Source of the DNA: Limosilactobacillus reuteri subsp. reuteri
Lineage (GTDB): Bacteria; Bacillota; Bacilli; Lactobacillales; Lactobacillaceae
Reading direction: 5' to 3'
Length of the DNA stretch: 64,000 nt
Assembly (NCBI RefSeq): GCF_000016825.1
Contig: NC_009513.1
Location: 561,001 to 625,000 of the forward strand
Below are positions 25,413 to 35,860 of this stretch, piece after piece (the stretch's first letter is position 1; each line of letters starts with the position of its first letter). The position numbers and the translations under genes are program-made. The notes beneath the pieces are model-generated. The model saw only the letters and a list, made by a program, of their open reading frames with translations, was not told the origin of the DNA and did no database searches.

Positions 25413-28058
25413 GTGGCAAAAAAAACAACACCGATGATGGAACAATATCAAAAGGTAAAAGATCAATATCCAGATGCCTTTTTATTTTACCGACTTGGTG
25501 ATTTTTATGAGCTATTTAATGACGATGCAGTTAAAGGAGCGCAACTTCTTGAGCTAACATTAACCACGAGAAACCATAGTGCGAAAAATCCGATTCCAAT
25601 GTGTGGAGTGCCCCATCGCGCGGTTAACAACTATATTGATATTTTAATTGATAAGGGTTATAAAGTAGCAATCTGCGAACAGATGGAAGACCCTAAAAAG
25701 GCGAAGGGAATGGTTAAACGAGCCGTTACCCGCTTAATTACACCTGGAACGCAAATGGATTTAAATGGTGAACAGGCACGTGATAACAATTATCTTGCAG
25801 CGATTAGTGGACAAAATGGGGTATTTAGTATTGCCTACACCGACTTATCGACTGGGGAGCTTAAAACGACAAGCTTAAATAATGCAAATGATGCGGTCAA
25901 TGAATTGGTTAATCTCCAAAGCAAGGAAGTAGTTGTGGATGGTGAGTTGCCAGTTGAAATAACAACTCAGTTTAAGCAACGAAATATCCTTCAATCACAT
26001 CAGCCAACGGTCCTTAAAAATGCTGAGATTAGCTATCTTACTCAAGACCTTGATGATCAAGCCCAACAGCACGTTGTTGCGTTACTTGTGTCATACTTAT
26101 TAACGACCCAAAAGCGCTCTTTGGCCCATATGCAAAAAGCAATTGCATATCAACCAAGTTCTTTTATGAAGATCGACCACTATTCAAAAACAAATCTTGA
26201 ATTAATGCGCAATATGCGAAGTGGGAAGCGTCAAGGGACCTTGGCATGGCTTTTGGATGAGACAAAAACAGCGATGGGCAGTCGTCTCCTTAAACGGTGG
26301 ATTGACCGGCCGCTGATTAATCAAAATGCAATCAGTGAACGACAAGATAAAGTCCAAGAGTTATTAGACCACTATTTTGAGCGAAGTAATTTGCAGCAAG
26401 AGTTAATTAAAGTATACGACCTTGAACGCTTAGCAGGGCGGGTTGCCTATGGAAGTGTTAATGGGCGTGATCTTATTCAACTTAAGACTTCTTTAAAGCA
26501 AGTTCCTAAAATAAAATACGTTTTAGAAACCCTTGATTCACCTGTCTTTGAAGAATTACAAAAACAATTGGATCCCTTGGACGATGTGGCAGATTTAATT
26601 GATCAATCAATTATTGAAGAACCGCCAATTGCTGTTACTGAAGGTGGCGTAATTAAGGATGGCTATAATGACCAATTAGACCAATACCGTGATGCGATGA
26701 ATAATGGAAAACAGTGGATTGTGGACCTGCAAGAACATGAACGGAAATTAACGGGCATAAATAACCTCAAAATTGGTTATAATCATGTATTTGGCTATTA
26801 TATTGAGGTTACAAAAGTTAATCTTGATAAGCTTCCTAAAGATCGCTATGAGCGTAAACAAACATTAGTTAATGCTGAACGTTTTTCTACTCCAGAATTA
26901 AAAGAAAAAGAGGCATTGATAATGGGGGCGCAAGAAAAGTCAACAGCCTTGGAATATGATATTTTTGTTAAAATCCGTGAACAAGTCAAGGGACAAATTA
27001 CACGCCTGCAAAAATTAGCACAACAACTTGCAGAATTAGATGTACTTCAAAGCTTTGCGGTTGTTAGTGAAGACTACCACTTTGTCCGTCCTGAAATGAA
27101 TACTGGTCACGTATTAAAGATTAAAGATGGTCGTCACCCAGTTGTGGAAAAGTTTATGGGACACCAAGAATATGTGCCTAATGATGTTTTGATGGGAGAA
27201 GATACTGATATTCTCCTGATTACTGGGCCAAACATGTCAGGGAAGAGTACTTATATGCGTCAGCTAGCATTGATTGCGGTAATGGCACAAATTGGCTGTT
27301 TTGTTCCTGCCAAATCTGCTGAATTGCCAATTTTTGATCAAGTCTTTACCCGAATTGGGGCAGCTGACGACTTAATCTCTGGGGAAAGTACTTTTATGGT
27401 TGAAATGATGGAAGCAAATAATGCTTTGACCCATGCCACAGATCGTAGTTTGATTCTCTTTGATGAAATTGGCCGAGGAACCGCAACTTATGATGGGATG
27501 GCATTAGCTCAAGCGATTATTGAGTACGTTCATCAGCATGTTCGTGCCAAGACGCTATTTTCAACTCACTATCATGAACTGACAGCTCTTGAGAATAGCT
27601 TGGCGCGGCTTAAAAATGTTCATGTAGGGGCAACGGAAAAAGATGGGGAGTTAGTATTCTTGCATAAGGTAAGTGCAGGTCCTGCAGATAAGTCGTATGG
27701 AATCCACGTGGCTAAACTAGCAGGAATGCCATCCTCATTGTTAAAACGTGCAGATACTATTTTGCAAAAATTAGAGCAAAAGGATGTAAAACTACCGAAT
27801 ACGCCTAAACCGGCAACAGATAATTACCATACAGAACCAATATCAGCGAAGATAAATGAAGCGGCACCGGTAAAGAAAGAGGCTGCACCAGTCGTTGAAG
27901 ATAATGGTCAACTTGAATTATTTGCCACTCAGCCTGAGAAAAAAGAATCGAGTGTTGATCGGCGGATTTTGCACCAATTAAAAGAACTTAATTTAATGGG
28001 GATGACACCCATGGATGTAATGAATCAAATTTATAAGTGGCAGCAGAAATTGAAATAA
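25413..28058 (+). CDS. mutS: DNA mismatch repair protein MutS
   Basis: Recognises mismatches and small loops and recruits MutL. The 881-residue protein has the mismatch-contact motif DFYELF near residue 32 (Phe wedge and Glu), connector, lever and clamp domains, and the ATPase with Walker [10 protein letters not shown] near residue 610, Walker [17 protein letters not shown] and STHYHEL. The C-terminal end after ~800 is a variable linker followed by a helical dimerisation segment. It starts at GTG 25413 behind GGGGTGA. mutL begins 11 bases after its stop. Confidence 0.97.
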
Positions 28059-28069
28059 GGTGATATTTA

Positions 28070-30076
28070 ATGGGAAAGATTCATGAATTAGATAATATTT
28101 TAGCCAATCAAATTGCTGCCGGTGAAGTGATTGAACGTCCAGCATCAATTGTAAAAGAATTAGTTGAAAATTCATTGGATGCCCATAGTCACCGTGTAGA
28201 TATTATTGTTGAAAATTCAGGTTTAGACAGCGTGCGCGTGATTGATGATGGTGACGGAATCGCTGCTGAAGATATTAGTCTAGCATTTCACCGTCATGCA
28301 ACTAGTAAGATTAATTCTCGCCATGACCTCTTTAAGGTGCAGACGATGGGCTTTCGTGGGGAAGCGTTACCTAGTATTGCTTCAGTCGCTGATGTAACTC
28401 TTACGACTGCTCAAGCTGGTCAAGAAGAAGGAACAATGATTCATTTGCGGGGCGGAAAAGAATTAGTAGTGAAGCCGGCTGGTGCGCGTCAAGGAACCGA
28501 TATTAAGGTAACCGACTTATTCTTTAACACTCCTGCGCGATTAAAGTACTTAAAATCACCTCAAACGGAGCTAACCAGAATTACGGACATCATTAACCGA
28601 CTTGCCCTTGCAAATCCAGCGGTTGCTTTTAGCTTTACCCATAATGGGCGGGAATTATTTCGTTCGGCAGGTAATAATAACTTACAGCAAGTAGTTGCCG
28701 CAATTTATGGCGTTCAAGCAGGACGTAAGATGCTTGAGATAAGTGGTGCAGATGATGATTTTAAGGTTAGTGGTTTTGTTTCCTTGCCAGAATTAACACG
28801 TGCATCACGTCAATATATAACAATCACAATCAACCATCGGTATATTCGTAATTTTGAATTAACAAAGGCCATTATTCAGGGATATGAATCAAAACTAATG
28901 GTTGGCCGTTATCCGATCGCGGTAATTAACATTGATCTAGATCCAGTTTTAGTTGATGTGAATGTCCATCCGGCTAAACGTGAGGTCCGTTTGAGCAAAG
29001 AACAGCAACTAATAAAATTGATTGCTGAAACGATTCGGCAGCGGATAGCGGTTGAGAACTTGATTCCGGATGTCGATGCTGACCAATTCATTCCTAATGA
29101 TGATGAGGTAGCGGACCTTGATCGCCGGTTAAAGGAAGCATCACCTGTTTATCATGCCGCCCCGATTTCAGCAGTGCCAGCAACAGAGAAGGCGGCAACT
29201 GAGATTCCAACTCCCGAAGCTGATAATCCAGCACATGCTGACGCGCTTGATAGTGAGATTCCAGCACCGATCGTTATCCACCATCTTGAAGATTTAAATA
29301 CGCCCGCAATGCAAAAATTTGATGAGCGTTATCAAAATGAAGGTGAAGTTACGCCATTTTCTGCTCCAGTTCCCACTATGACTAAGAAGCCAGTAAAACC
29401 TGCAAATATTGAATTAGATGTCCATGATAAACAAGATCAGCAGCAAAATCGGTTTCCTGATCTTCAATATATTGGTCAGCTTCAGGGAACCTTTTTATTA
29501 GCACAAGCAGGAGATGGTCTTTACATTGTTGACCAACATGCTGCTCAGGAGCGAATCAATTATGAGTATTACCGCCAAAAAATTGGGGAAGTGAGCGCCG
29601 ATCAGCAAAATTTCTTGGTTCCGCTTGTTCTTAATTATTCGACTGTCGATGCAATGACAATTAATCAGCATCTCGATACGCTGGCAGCGGTTGGATTAGA
29701 ATTAGAGTCATTTGGTCAGAATAGTTTTATTTTGCGTTCCCATCCAACCTGGTTTAAAGAGGGGCAAGAAGAAGACACGGCCGAAGAAATGATTGATTGG
29801 TTAATTAAGAATGGAAAACTAACCGTTAAAGAATTTCGAATGAAGACAGCGATTATGATGAGCTGCAAGCGGGCCATCAAGGCTAACCACCACCTTGACG
29901 AACGGGAAGCTAAAGCCTTGCTGAAACGGTTGCCACAATGTGAGAATCCTTTTAATTGTCCACATGGGCGTCCGGTAACTGTTCATTTTAATGATCAGGA
30001 TTTAGAAAAAATGTTTAAACGAATTCAGGATTCACACACCCCGTATGCGGATGATTTTGATGACCATGAATTTTAA
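28070..30076 (+). CDS. mutL: DNA mismatch repair protein MutL
   Basis: Couples MutS to downstream repair. The 668-residue protein has the GHKL ATPase at the N-terminus (NQIAAGEVIERPASIVKELVENSLDA, DDGDGI, GFRGEALPSIASV), a Pro/Ala/Glu-rich linker at about 350-440, and a C-terminal domain that retains the nicking-endonuclease motifs DQHAAQERINYE, SCKRAIKANHH and CPHGRPV. It should therefore be a nicking MutL, as expected in a bacterium without MutH. ruvA follows after 12 bases, so mismatch repair and branch migration genes form one operon. Confidence 0.97.
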   Translation: MGKIHELDNILANQIAAGEVIERPASIVKELVENSLDAHSHRVDIIVENSGLDSVRVIDDGDGIAAEDISLAFHRHATSKINSRHDLFKVQTMGFRGEALPSIASVADVTLTTAQAGQEEGTMIHLRGGKELVVKPAGARQGTDIKVTDLFFNTPARLKYLKSPQTELTRITDIINRLALANPAVAFSFTHNGRELFRSAGNNNLQQVVAAIYGVQAGRKMLEISGADDDFKVSGFVSLPELTRASRQYITITINHRYIRNFELTKAIIQGYESKLMVGRYPIAVINIDLDPVLVDVNVHPAKREVRLSKEQQLIKLIAETIRQRIAVENLIPDVDADQFIPNDDEVADLDRRLKEASPVYHAAPISAVPATEKAATEIPTPEADNPAHADALDSEIPAPIVIHHLEDLNTPAMQKFDERYQNEGEVTPFSAPVPTMTKKPVKPANIELDVHDKQDQQQNRFPDLQYIGQLQGTFLLAQAGDGLYIVDQHAAQERINYEYYRQKIGEVSADQQNFLVPLVLNYSTVDAMTINQHLDTLAAVGLELESFGQNSFILRSHPTWFKEGQEEDTAEEMIDWLIKNGKLTVKEFRMKTAIMMSCKRAIKANHHLDEREAKALLKRLPQCENPFNCPHGRPVTVHFNDQDLEKMFKRIQDSHTPYADDFDDHEF

Positions 30077-30088
30077 GGAGGAATTACC

Positions 30089-30688
30089 TTGTACGAATAC
30101 TTAACAGGCCTTGTAACCGTTGTTGCACCACAATATATCGTTGTTGATGTTAATGGGGTTGGCTATAAATTATTAGTTGCTAATCCCTATCGTTATCAAG
30201 AGGATCGGACTAAGAAGGTCCAAGTATATGTTTACCAAGCAGTTCGTGAAGATAATATTTCCTTGTTTGGTTTCACAGATCAAAATGAAAAAAATCTATT
30301 TATGCAATTAATCAATGTTTCCGGAATTGGGCCAAAGAGTGCTTTAGCAATTTTAGCTAACCCTGATCATCAAGGGCTTGTTGATGCAATTACTAATAAT
30401 AATGTTAGCTATTTAACTAAGTTCCCAGGAATCGGGAAAAAGACAGCTTCGCAAATTGTGTTAGACTTACGTGATAAGCTCACTAATGAAAGCAGCAGCT
30501 CACTATTTGCAACAACTCAGCTTACCGTTGATGCAACAGTAAATCGTGAGTTGAAAGATGCTTTGGAAGCATTGGCCGCATTAGGATACAAGGAACGGGA
30601 CATTAAAAAGGTTCAAAAGGCATTAATGAAAGAAGAACAAATGGCAACCGATGAATACTTAAGACAAGCATTAAGGTTGCTTAACTAG
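30089..30688 (+). CDS. ruvA: Holliday junction branch migration protein RuvA
   Basis: Binds four-way junctions and loads RuvB. The 199-residue protein begins [28 protein letters not shown] (OB fold), has the two helix-hairpin-helix motifs ([16 protein letters not shown] and [19 protein letters not shown]), an acidic-pin region and a C-terminal RuvB-binding domain ([19 protein letters not shown]). It starts at TTG 30089 behind AAGGAGGAA. Confidence 0.97.
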
Positions 30689-30702
30689 GAGGTGCAAGAC
30701 TT

Positions 30703-31719
30703 GTGGAAAATGATCATGGTATTTTATCAGATCACCCATCAGGAGAAGAAGAAAGCCAAGTTGAGATAACTCTTCGACCACAGAAACTAAGGGAATATAT
30801 TGGTCAACCTAAAATCAAGCACGAACTAGAAGTATATATTAAGGCGGCCCAATCCCGGGAAGAAGCCCTTGACCATGTATTGTTATATGGTCCTCCAGGA
30901 TTAGGAAAGACAACTTTAGCGATGGTAATAGCTAATGAGATGGGCGTTAATATCAGAACGACTAGTGGACCAGCGATCGAAAAGCCAGGAGATTTGGTTG
31001 CTTTATTGAATGAGTTGAAACCAGGGGATGTCCTTTTTGTTGATGAAATCCACCGGTTACCCAAAGTTGTGGAAGAAATGCTTTATTCAGCGATGGAAGA
31101 TTACTATATTGATATTGTTATTGGTGAGGGACCAACTGCGCACCCCGTTCATTTTCCCCTTCCGCCATTTACATTAATTGGGGCAACGACACGGGCCGGA
31201 ATGTTATCGGCACCATTACGTGATCGTTTCGGGATCGTTGAACACATGAACTACTATACTCAAGATGAACTGACAAAAATTATTTTTCGTTCTGCCAAGA
31301 TTTTCCATACTAGCATTCAAGATGAAGGGGCCCATGAACTATCTCTTCGTTCACGTGGTACGCCGCGAATCGCAAACCGCCTTTTAAAACGGGTACGTGA
31401 TTTTGCTCAGGTAGCAGGGAAACAAAGCATTGATTCAGCAATTGTTAAGCAAGCATTATCCCTTCTCCAAGTTGATGATCGGGGCTTAGATGAGATTGAT
31501 CGGAAAATGCTATTAACGATGATCAATTTCTACCATGGAGGTCCAGTGGGATTAAAAACAATTGCGGCAAATATTGGTGAAGAAACTAATACGATTGAAG
31601 AAATGTATGAACCATATCTATTACAGATTGGCTTTATTAGTCGCACCCCTCGCGGCCGGTTAGTGACACCGACAGCGTATGAACATTTAGGGATTGAATA
31701 TCCTACTGATAAAAATTGA
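30703..31719 (+). CDS. ruvB: Holliday junction branch migration ATPase RuvB
   Basis: Hexameric AAA+ motor that pulls DNA through the RuvA-bound junction. The 338-residue protein has Walker [11 protein letters not shown] near residue 65, Walker [11 protein letters not shown], sensor 1 [19 protein letters not shown] with the Arg finger, and the C-terminal winged helix ([22 protein letters not shown]). It starts at GTG 30703 behind AGGAGGTG. Confidence 0.98.
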   Translation: MENDHGILSDHPSGEEESQVEITLRPQKLREYIGQPKIKHELEVYIKAAQSREEALDHVLLYGPPGLGKTTLAMVIANEMGVNIRTTSGPAIEKPGDLVALLNELKPGDVLFVDEIHRLPKVVEEMLYSAMEDYYIDIVIGEGPTAHPVHFPLPPFTLIGATTRAGMLSAPLRDRFGIVEHMNYYTQDELTKIIFRSAKIFHTSIQDEGAHELSLRSRGTPRIANRLLKRVRDFAQVAGKQSIDSAIVKQALSLLQVDDRGLDEIDRKMLLTMINFYHGGPVGLKTIAANIGEETNTIEEMYEPYLLQIGFISRTPRGRLVTPTAYEHLGIEYPTDKN

Positions 31720-31731
31720 TTGAGGGAAATT

Positions 31732-32820
31732 ATGTGTAAGTTAGAATTTACAATTAATCAAAGTGATCACCAAGCACGAACTGGGCTTTTGCAGGTTAAT
31801 GGACGACAAATTGAAACACCGGCTTTGGCTGCAAGTGGAGATGAATTAGCAAAGTTATCACCTATCCAGCTTAATCAGGCTGGTGTAAGCGTAGTTAAGA
31901 CAAGTGGGTTAAAGCGATGGCTAAAATATGATTCGATGACTGAAAAATTAGGAGACCTCCATCGTTTTTTCCAGTGGGATGGTCTTTTACTTGTGGACTT
32001 GGAAACTGAGGAGGCCTATCACTTAGCAAAACCGCGTGGAAAAAAACACGATGGCGTTCGGTTTCATGATCCGGCAACTAGACAACTAAAATTCTGGCAA
32101 CCAGAAACTGCCCTTCAAGTTCAAGAAGCACTTGGGGCTGATATTTTTCAAAGTTTTGACCAGGCAACAGATTATTATGCGCCAGTTGATGATCTGAAAG
32201 CAGGGGTAAAACAAACTAGTGACTGGTTATCTGTTGTTAAGCCCCAAAAAGGACAATCCCTTGGTTCGATTGGTGGGGGCGGCTTAAAAGATTTGCGGAC
32301 AGCCAGTATTAAGGCGGTCGATGAGGCTGAGTTAAGCGGCTATCGTTTGAGTGGGATCCCTAACAACTTAGATGATCAAGAGTTTAGCCGAATCATTAAT
32401 GAAATTACGCCTAAACTAGAAGAGGAGAAACTGCGCTACCTCCCTGCTGCACTTTCTTTTGACCAAATGATAGAGGCAATTTTAGCAGGAGTAGATTTAA
32501 TTGATAGCAATCTAGCAGCTAAAAAAGCGGCAAATGGGATTGCACTAGTTAATCAAGGAGCGACAGTTCTTCATCTTGATCGTCAACATTTTAGCTTCGA
32601 TTCAGAAGTACTTGATCGTCAATGTGCGTGTGCAACTTGTCGCGCGGGCTATTCAAGGGCATTGCTCCATAGCTTAATTACCAACCATAGCTTTTACGGT
32701 GAACAACTTTTGCTGCAGCATAATCTGTTTACCCTCAATAAATTAATGAGTAGTCTACGACAAGCAATTAAATATCATCAAACAAAAAAATTTGTTCAAG
32801 AATTATTGCAGAATCAATAG
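31732..32820 (+). CDS. Divergent tRNA-guanine-transglycosylase-like protein, probably without queuine/preQ1 exchange activity
   Basis: Canonical bacterial Tgt swaps G34 for preQ1 in tRNA. This 362-residue protein aligns with Tgt end to end, but key blocks are changed. The start RTGLLQVNGRQIETPALAASG matches RxGxLxTPHGxxxTPxFMPVG loosely. DSGGFQ is replaced by DLETEEAY (Asp89 kept). FDEC reads FDQA (Asp143 kept). GGLxVGE reads SGIPNNL. FDCVLPTR reads IDSNLAAK (Asp258 kept). The zinc ligands are intact: C298-x-C300-x2-C303 and His330, in CACATCRAGYSRALLHSLI and QHNLF. It sits between ruvB and yajC, where queA-tgt usually lie; queA is absent. ATG 31732 has GAGGGA; TTG 31720 has no Shine-Dalgarno. 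It may be a non-catalytic tRNA-binding protein, like eukaryotic QTRT2, or an enzyme with another substrate. Confidence 0.75.
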   Translation: MCKLEFTINQSDHQARTGLLQVNGRQIETPALAASGDELAKLSPIQLNQAGVSVVKTSGLKRWLKYDSMTEKLGDLHRFFQWDGLLLVDLETEEAYHLAKPRGKKHDGVRFHDPATRQLKFWQPETALQVQEALGADIFQSFDQATDYYAPVDDLKAGVKQTSDWLSVVKPQKGQSLGSIGGGGLKDLRTASIKAVDEAELSGYRLSGIPNNLDDQEFSRIINEITPKLEEEKLRYLPAALSFDQMIEAILAGVDLIDSNLAAKKAANGIALVNQGATVLHLDRQHFSFDSEVLDRQCACATCRAGYSRALLHSLITNHSFYGEQLLLQHNLFTLNKLMSSLRQAIKYHQTKKFVQELLQNQ

Positions 32821-32850
32821 AGCATATAGCTTTTTGCAGTAAAGTTTGTT

Positions 32851-32874
32851 AAAGTTAATATTAGTTAACTTTTT
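32851..32874 (+). terminator. Weak hairpin before yajC
   Basis: AAAGTTAA pairs with TTAACTTT, followed by TTG. It lies 18 bases before yajC; it could be a weak terminator or attenuator, or chance in AT-rich sequence. Confidence 0.3.
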
Positions 32875-32891
32875 GAAGGGATGGATAAACC

Positions 32892-33356
32892 GTGAATAGT
32901 TTGAGTAGTTTTGTTCTTGGTGCTGCTTCATCTAATAATGCAAGTGGTTACTCAGGAATTATTTTAATCATCTTAATGGTAGCATTAATGTACTTCTTTA
33001 TGATTCGCCCACAACAAAAGCAACGTAAAGAACACCAAGAGATGATGAATGAATTACACCCAGGTGATGAAGTTGTTACGATTGGTCGGATGCATGGTAA
33101 GATTGATTCAATCAATAAGGCTGATCGGACAGTTACTTTAGATTGTGAAGGGATCTACCTTACTTTTGATATGGTGGCAATTGCCCGTGTTATCAAACGA
33201 GCAGATGCACCAGCTAGTGAAGCTCCCCAAGATAATAAAGCTGTTGCTAGTTCTGCAGCTGACAGTTCTGCAGCTGCTTCAGCAGATAGCGCTGCTAGTG
33301 AGCCTGCATCTGCAGCGAGTGCTAGCGATGAACAAAAAGACAGCGAAGAAAAGTAA
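32892..33356 (+). CDS. yajC: Preprotein translocase accessory subunit YajC
   Basis: Small membrane protein associated with SecDF/SecYEG. The 154-residue protein has one membrane helix (ILIILMVALMYFFMIRP, residues ~24-40) followed by the conserved RPQQKQRKEHQEMMNELHPGDEVVTIGRMHGKI. The last ~45 residues are an Ala/Ser/Asp/Glu-rich low-complexity tail, making it longer than the usual ~110 residues. It starts at GTG 32892 behind GAAGGGATGG. A terminator follows. Confidence 0.93.
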   Translation: MNSLSSFVLGAASSNNASGYSGIILIILMVALMYFFMIRPQQKQRKEHQEMMNELHPGDEVVTIGRMHGKIDSINKADRTVTLDCEGIYLTFDMVAIARVIKRADAPASEAPQDNKAVASSAADSSAAASADSAASEPASAASASDEQKDSEEK

Positions 33357-33365
33357 TTTAATTTA

Positions 33366-33407
33366 GATGAAAATAGTCGTAAACAGGCGAATATTTTCAT
33401 CTTTTTT
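33366..33407 (+). terminator. Terminator of yajC
   Basis: GATGAAAATA pairs perfectly with TATTTTCATC and is followed by six T. Confidence 0.9.
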
Positions 33408-33482
33408 ATTTGGTTGTTAATCGCGTTTATTGCTATACTAAAAGATAGTGTTAAATTTTATTCGGGTAAGGAGAATAGCATA

Positions 33483-34442
33483 ATGGCAGATCCATTAACA
33501 GCAATTTTTGAACAAATCAAAAAATACAATAAAATAATTATTCATCGGCATCAACGCCCTGATCCAGATGCAATTGGCTCCCAAGTTGGCCTTGCGGAAA
33601 TTTTACGGGCTTCATTTCCATACAAGCAAATTTATGTTGTAGGGAAGCATATTCCAGGGTTTGATTGGATCGGTGAGATGGATACGATTGACAATCAGAC
33701 GTTTGATGATGCATTAGTAATTGTTACGGATACAGCAAATGCGCCACGAATTGATGATCGGCGCTTTGATAATGGGGACGAGCTTATTAAGATTGATCAC
33801 CACCCTAACGATGAACCCTTTGGCGATATTATGTGGGTTGAACCAGATGCTTCTAGCTGTTCTGAAATGATTTATAGTTTTTATCAACGATTTGCAAAAG
33901 AATTAACGCTTCCCCAGAAGGCTGCCCATGCCTTATACGCAGGAATTATTGGCGATACAGGTCGTTTCCTTTATCCAGCAACAACTCCTCGAACTATGCT
34001 AGTTGCAGGTTCGTTAATGGCGGCCGGCGCAAATGCAGCGGAAATTAGTCAGCACGAAAATGAAATTACCTTACCAGTGGCCCGTCTATCAGCATATGTT
34101 TATGAGAATTTGCAGATATTAGATAATGGAGCCGCATATGTTATCTTAACCAATGAAATTTTAGAGCAATTTGGATTAACTGAAGCCGGGACATCCGCAA
34201 TTGTTTCTTTACCAGGTCGAATTCATGATGTTATTGCCTGGGCGATCTTTGTAGAACAAGAAGATGGCCATTATCGCATTCGTCTCCGTTCAAAGGGGCC
34301 AACAATTAATGAATTAGCTAAGCAGCACGACGGCGGTGGACATCCCCTTGCTAGTGGCGCCAAGGCTAAAGATGAAGCAGAAATCAAACAAGTGATTGAT
34401 GAATTGGACCAATTAACACAAAGTTATGCAAACCAAAAATGA
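33483..34442 (+). CDS. nrnA: Bifunctional oligoribonuclease/PAP phosphatase NrnA (DHH/DHHA1 phosphoesterase)
   Basis: Degrades nanoRNAs and dephosphorylates pAp; some members also cleave pApA from c-di-AMP. The 319-residue protein has DHH-family motifs HRHQRPDPDAIGSQ (motif I), VTDTAN (II), DHHPNDEP (III), GDTGRF (IV) and the DHHA1 substrate motif GGGHPLASGA near the end. The longer frame opens 23 codons earlier in the terminator region without a ribosome site; ATG 33483 has AAGGAG 10 bases upstream. Confidence 0.93.
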   Translation: MADPLTAIFEQIKKYNKIIIHRHQRPDPDAIGSQVGLAEILRASFPYKQIYVVGKHIPGFDWIGEMDTIDNQTFDDALVIVTDTANAPRIDDRRFDNGDELIKIDHHPNDEPFGDIMWVEPDASSCSEMIYSFYQRFAKELTLPQKAAHALYAGIIGDTGRFLYPATTPRTMLVAGSLMAAGANAAEISQHENEITLPVARLSAYVYENLQILDNGAAYVILTNEILEQFGLTEAGTSAIVSLPGRIHDVIAWAIFVEQEDGHYRIRLRSKGPTINELAKQHDGGGHPLASGAKAKDEAEIKQVIDELDQLTQSYANQK

Positions 34443-34455
34443 AAGGGAAATAGCT

Positions 34456-35829
34456 ATGAGTGATAAAAAATTTGCTGATTTTCAGTTACAACCTTATCTG
34501 TTAACAGCGATTCAAAAAATTAATTTTCGTCAACCGACACCGGTCCAACAACGAGTAATACCAGTGATTATGGCTGGACGAAGTGTTGTAGGGCAATCAG
34601 CGACCGGTAGTGGGAAAACACATGCCTTTCTCTTACCGATTTTTTCAAAGATCAAGCCAGAAGATCAAACCGTTCAAGCAGTAATCACAACTCCTAGTCG
34701 GGAATTAGCATACCAAATTTATAATGCGGCCAAGCAACTTAATAAGTATGCTCCTCATCCTCTTACCATTCACAATTATGTCGGTGGTACAGACAAGCAG
34801 CATCAAGTTGACCAATTAAGCCGAAAACAACCTCAATTGGTCATTGGAACTCCAGGAAGAGTATTAGACTTAATCAAGAGTCAGGCATTGGATATTCACA
34901 CAGCGAAAATGTTTGTGGTGGATGAAGCGGACATGACCCTAGATATGGGATTCTTACATGAAGTTGACCAAATTGCCAGTCATTTTCCTAATGACCTTCA
35001 AATGATGGTTTTCTCAGCAACGATTCCGCAGAAACTGCGCCCATTCTTAAAAAAGTATATGGAAAATCCAGTCGTTGAAGAGATTCCTACTGAAGCAGTA
35101 ATTAATCCAGATGTTGATAATTGGTTAATGTCAACTAAGGGGCAAGATCGTAACCAGCTAATTTATCGTTTGCTGACTCTTGGTGAACCATATCTTGCGT
35201 TGGTATTTGCTAATACAAAAGAGCGAGCAGTTAAATTAACCCAGTACTTAGAAAATCAAGGGCTCAAAGTAGCAATGATTCATGGGGGACTAGAAGCTCG
35301 CCGTCGTAAACGGACAATGCGGCAAATCCGTGATCTTGAATATCAATATGTTGTAGCAACTGATCTAGCAGCTCGTGGAATTGATATTGATGGAGTATCA
35401 CTAGTAATCAATGACGACTTGCCAACTGATCTTGAATATTTTGTTCATCGAGTTGGTCGTACCGGGCGAAATGGGATGAAGGGAACAGCCATTACCCTAT
35501 ATGAGCCAGCAGAAGACGATTTGATTGCTAAGCTTGAGGAACGGGGAGTTAAATTTGTACCAAAAGAATTAAAGAATGGTCAACTAGTAACTACCCATGA
35601 CCGTAATCGTCGGAAGCATTATAAGCGGCGGCAAAATGAACTTGATCCGTCAATGAAGGGTTACGTAAAAAAGACTAAGAAGAAGGTTAAACCTGGTTAT
35701 AAGAAACGGATTAAAAAGGCGATTAAAGAAGACGAACAGCAAAAACGAAAGCTAGAATTACGGCATAAAATTCGGAAAGCTAAGCGTGCTCGCCAAAAGC
35801 AACATCGCCGTGAACGAAATGCCCGTTGA
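34456..35829 (+). CDS. cshB: DEAD-box ATP-dependent RNA helicase (CshB-like)
   Basis: Unwinds RNA in ribosome assembly or mRNA turnover, often cold-induced. The 457-residue protein has the Q-motif (FRQPTPVQQRVIP), motif I ATGSGKT, Ia TPSRELA, II VDEAD, III SAT, V ATDLAARGID and VI HRVGRTGR. The last ~75 residues are highly basic (KKTKKKVKPGYKKRIKKAIKEDEQQ) and probably bind RNA. ATG 34456 follows AAAGGGA; an earlier in-frame start overlaps nrnA. The alaS promoter overlaps its stop codon. Confidence 0.9.
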   Translation: MSDKKFADFQLQPYLLTAIQKINFRQPTPVQQRVIPVIMAGRSVVGQSATGSGKTHAFLLPIFSKIKPEDQTVQAVITTPSRELAYQIYNAAKQLNKYAPHPLTIHNYVGGTDKQHQVDQLSRKQPQLVIGTPGRVLDLIKSQALDIHTAKMFVVDEADMTLDMGFLHEVDQIASHFPNDLQMMVFSATIPQKLRPFLKKYMENPVVEEIPTEAVINPDVDNWLMSTKGQDRNQLIYRLLTLGEPYLALVFANTKERAVKLTQYLENQGLKVAMIHGGLEARRRKRTMRQIRDLEYQYVVATDLAARGIDIDGVSLVINDDLPTDLEYFVHRVGRTGRNGMKGTAITLYEPAEDDLIAKLEERGVKFVPKELKNGQLVTTHDRNRRKHYKRRQNELDPSMKGYVKKTKKKVKPGYKKRIKKAIKEDEQQKRKLELRHKIRKAKRARQKQHRRERNAR

Positions 35830-35854
35830 TTTTAAAGTAATTGTTCGCTATAAT
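35826..35854 (+). promoter_or_regulatory. Promoter of alaS
   Basis: TTGATT (35826-35831) overlapping the helicase stop, exactly 17 bases, then consensus TATAAT (35849-35854). Confidence 0.85.
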
Positions 35855-35860
35855 ATGACA

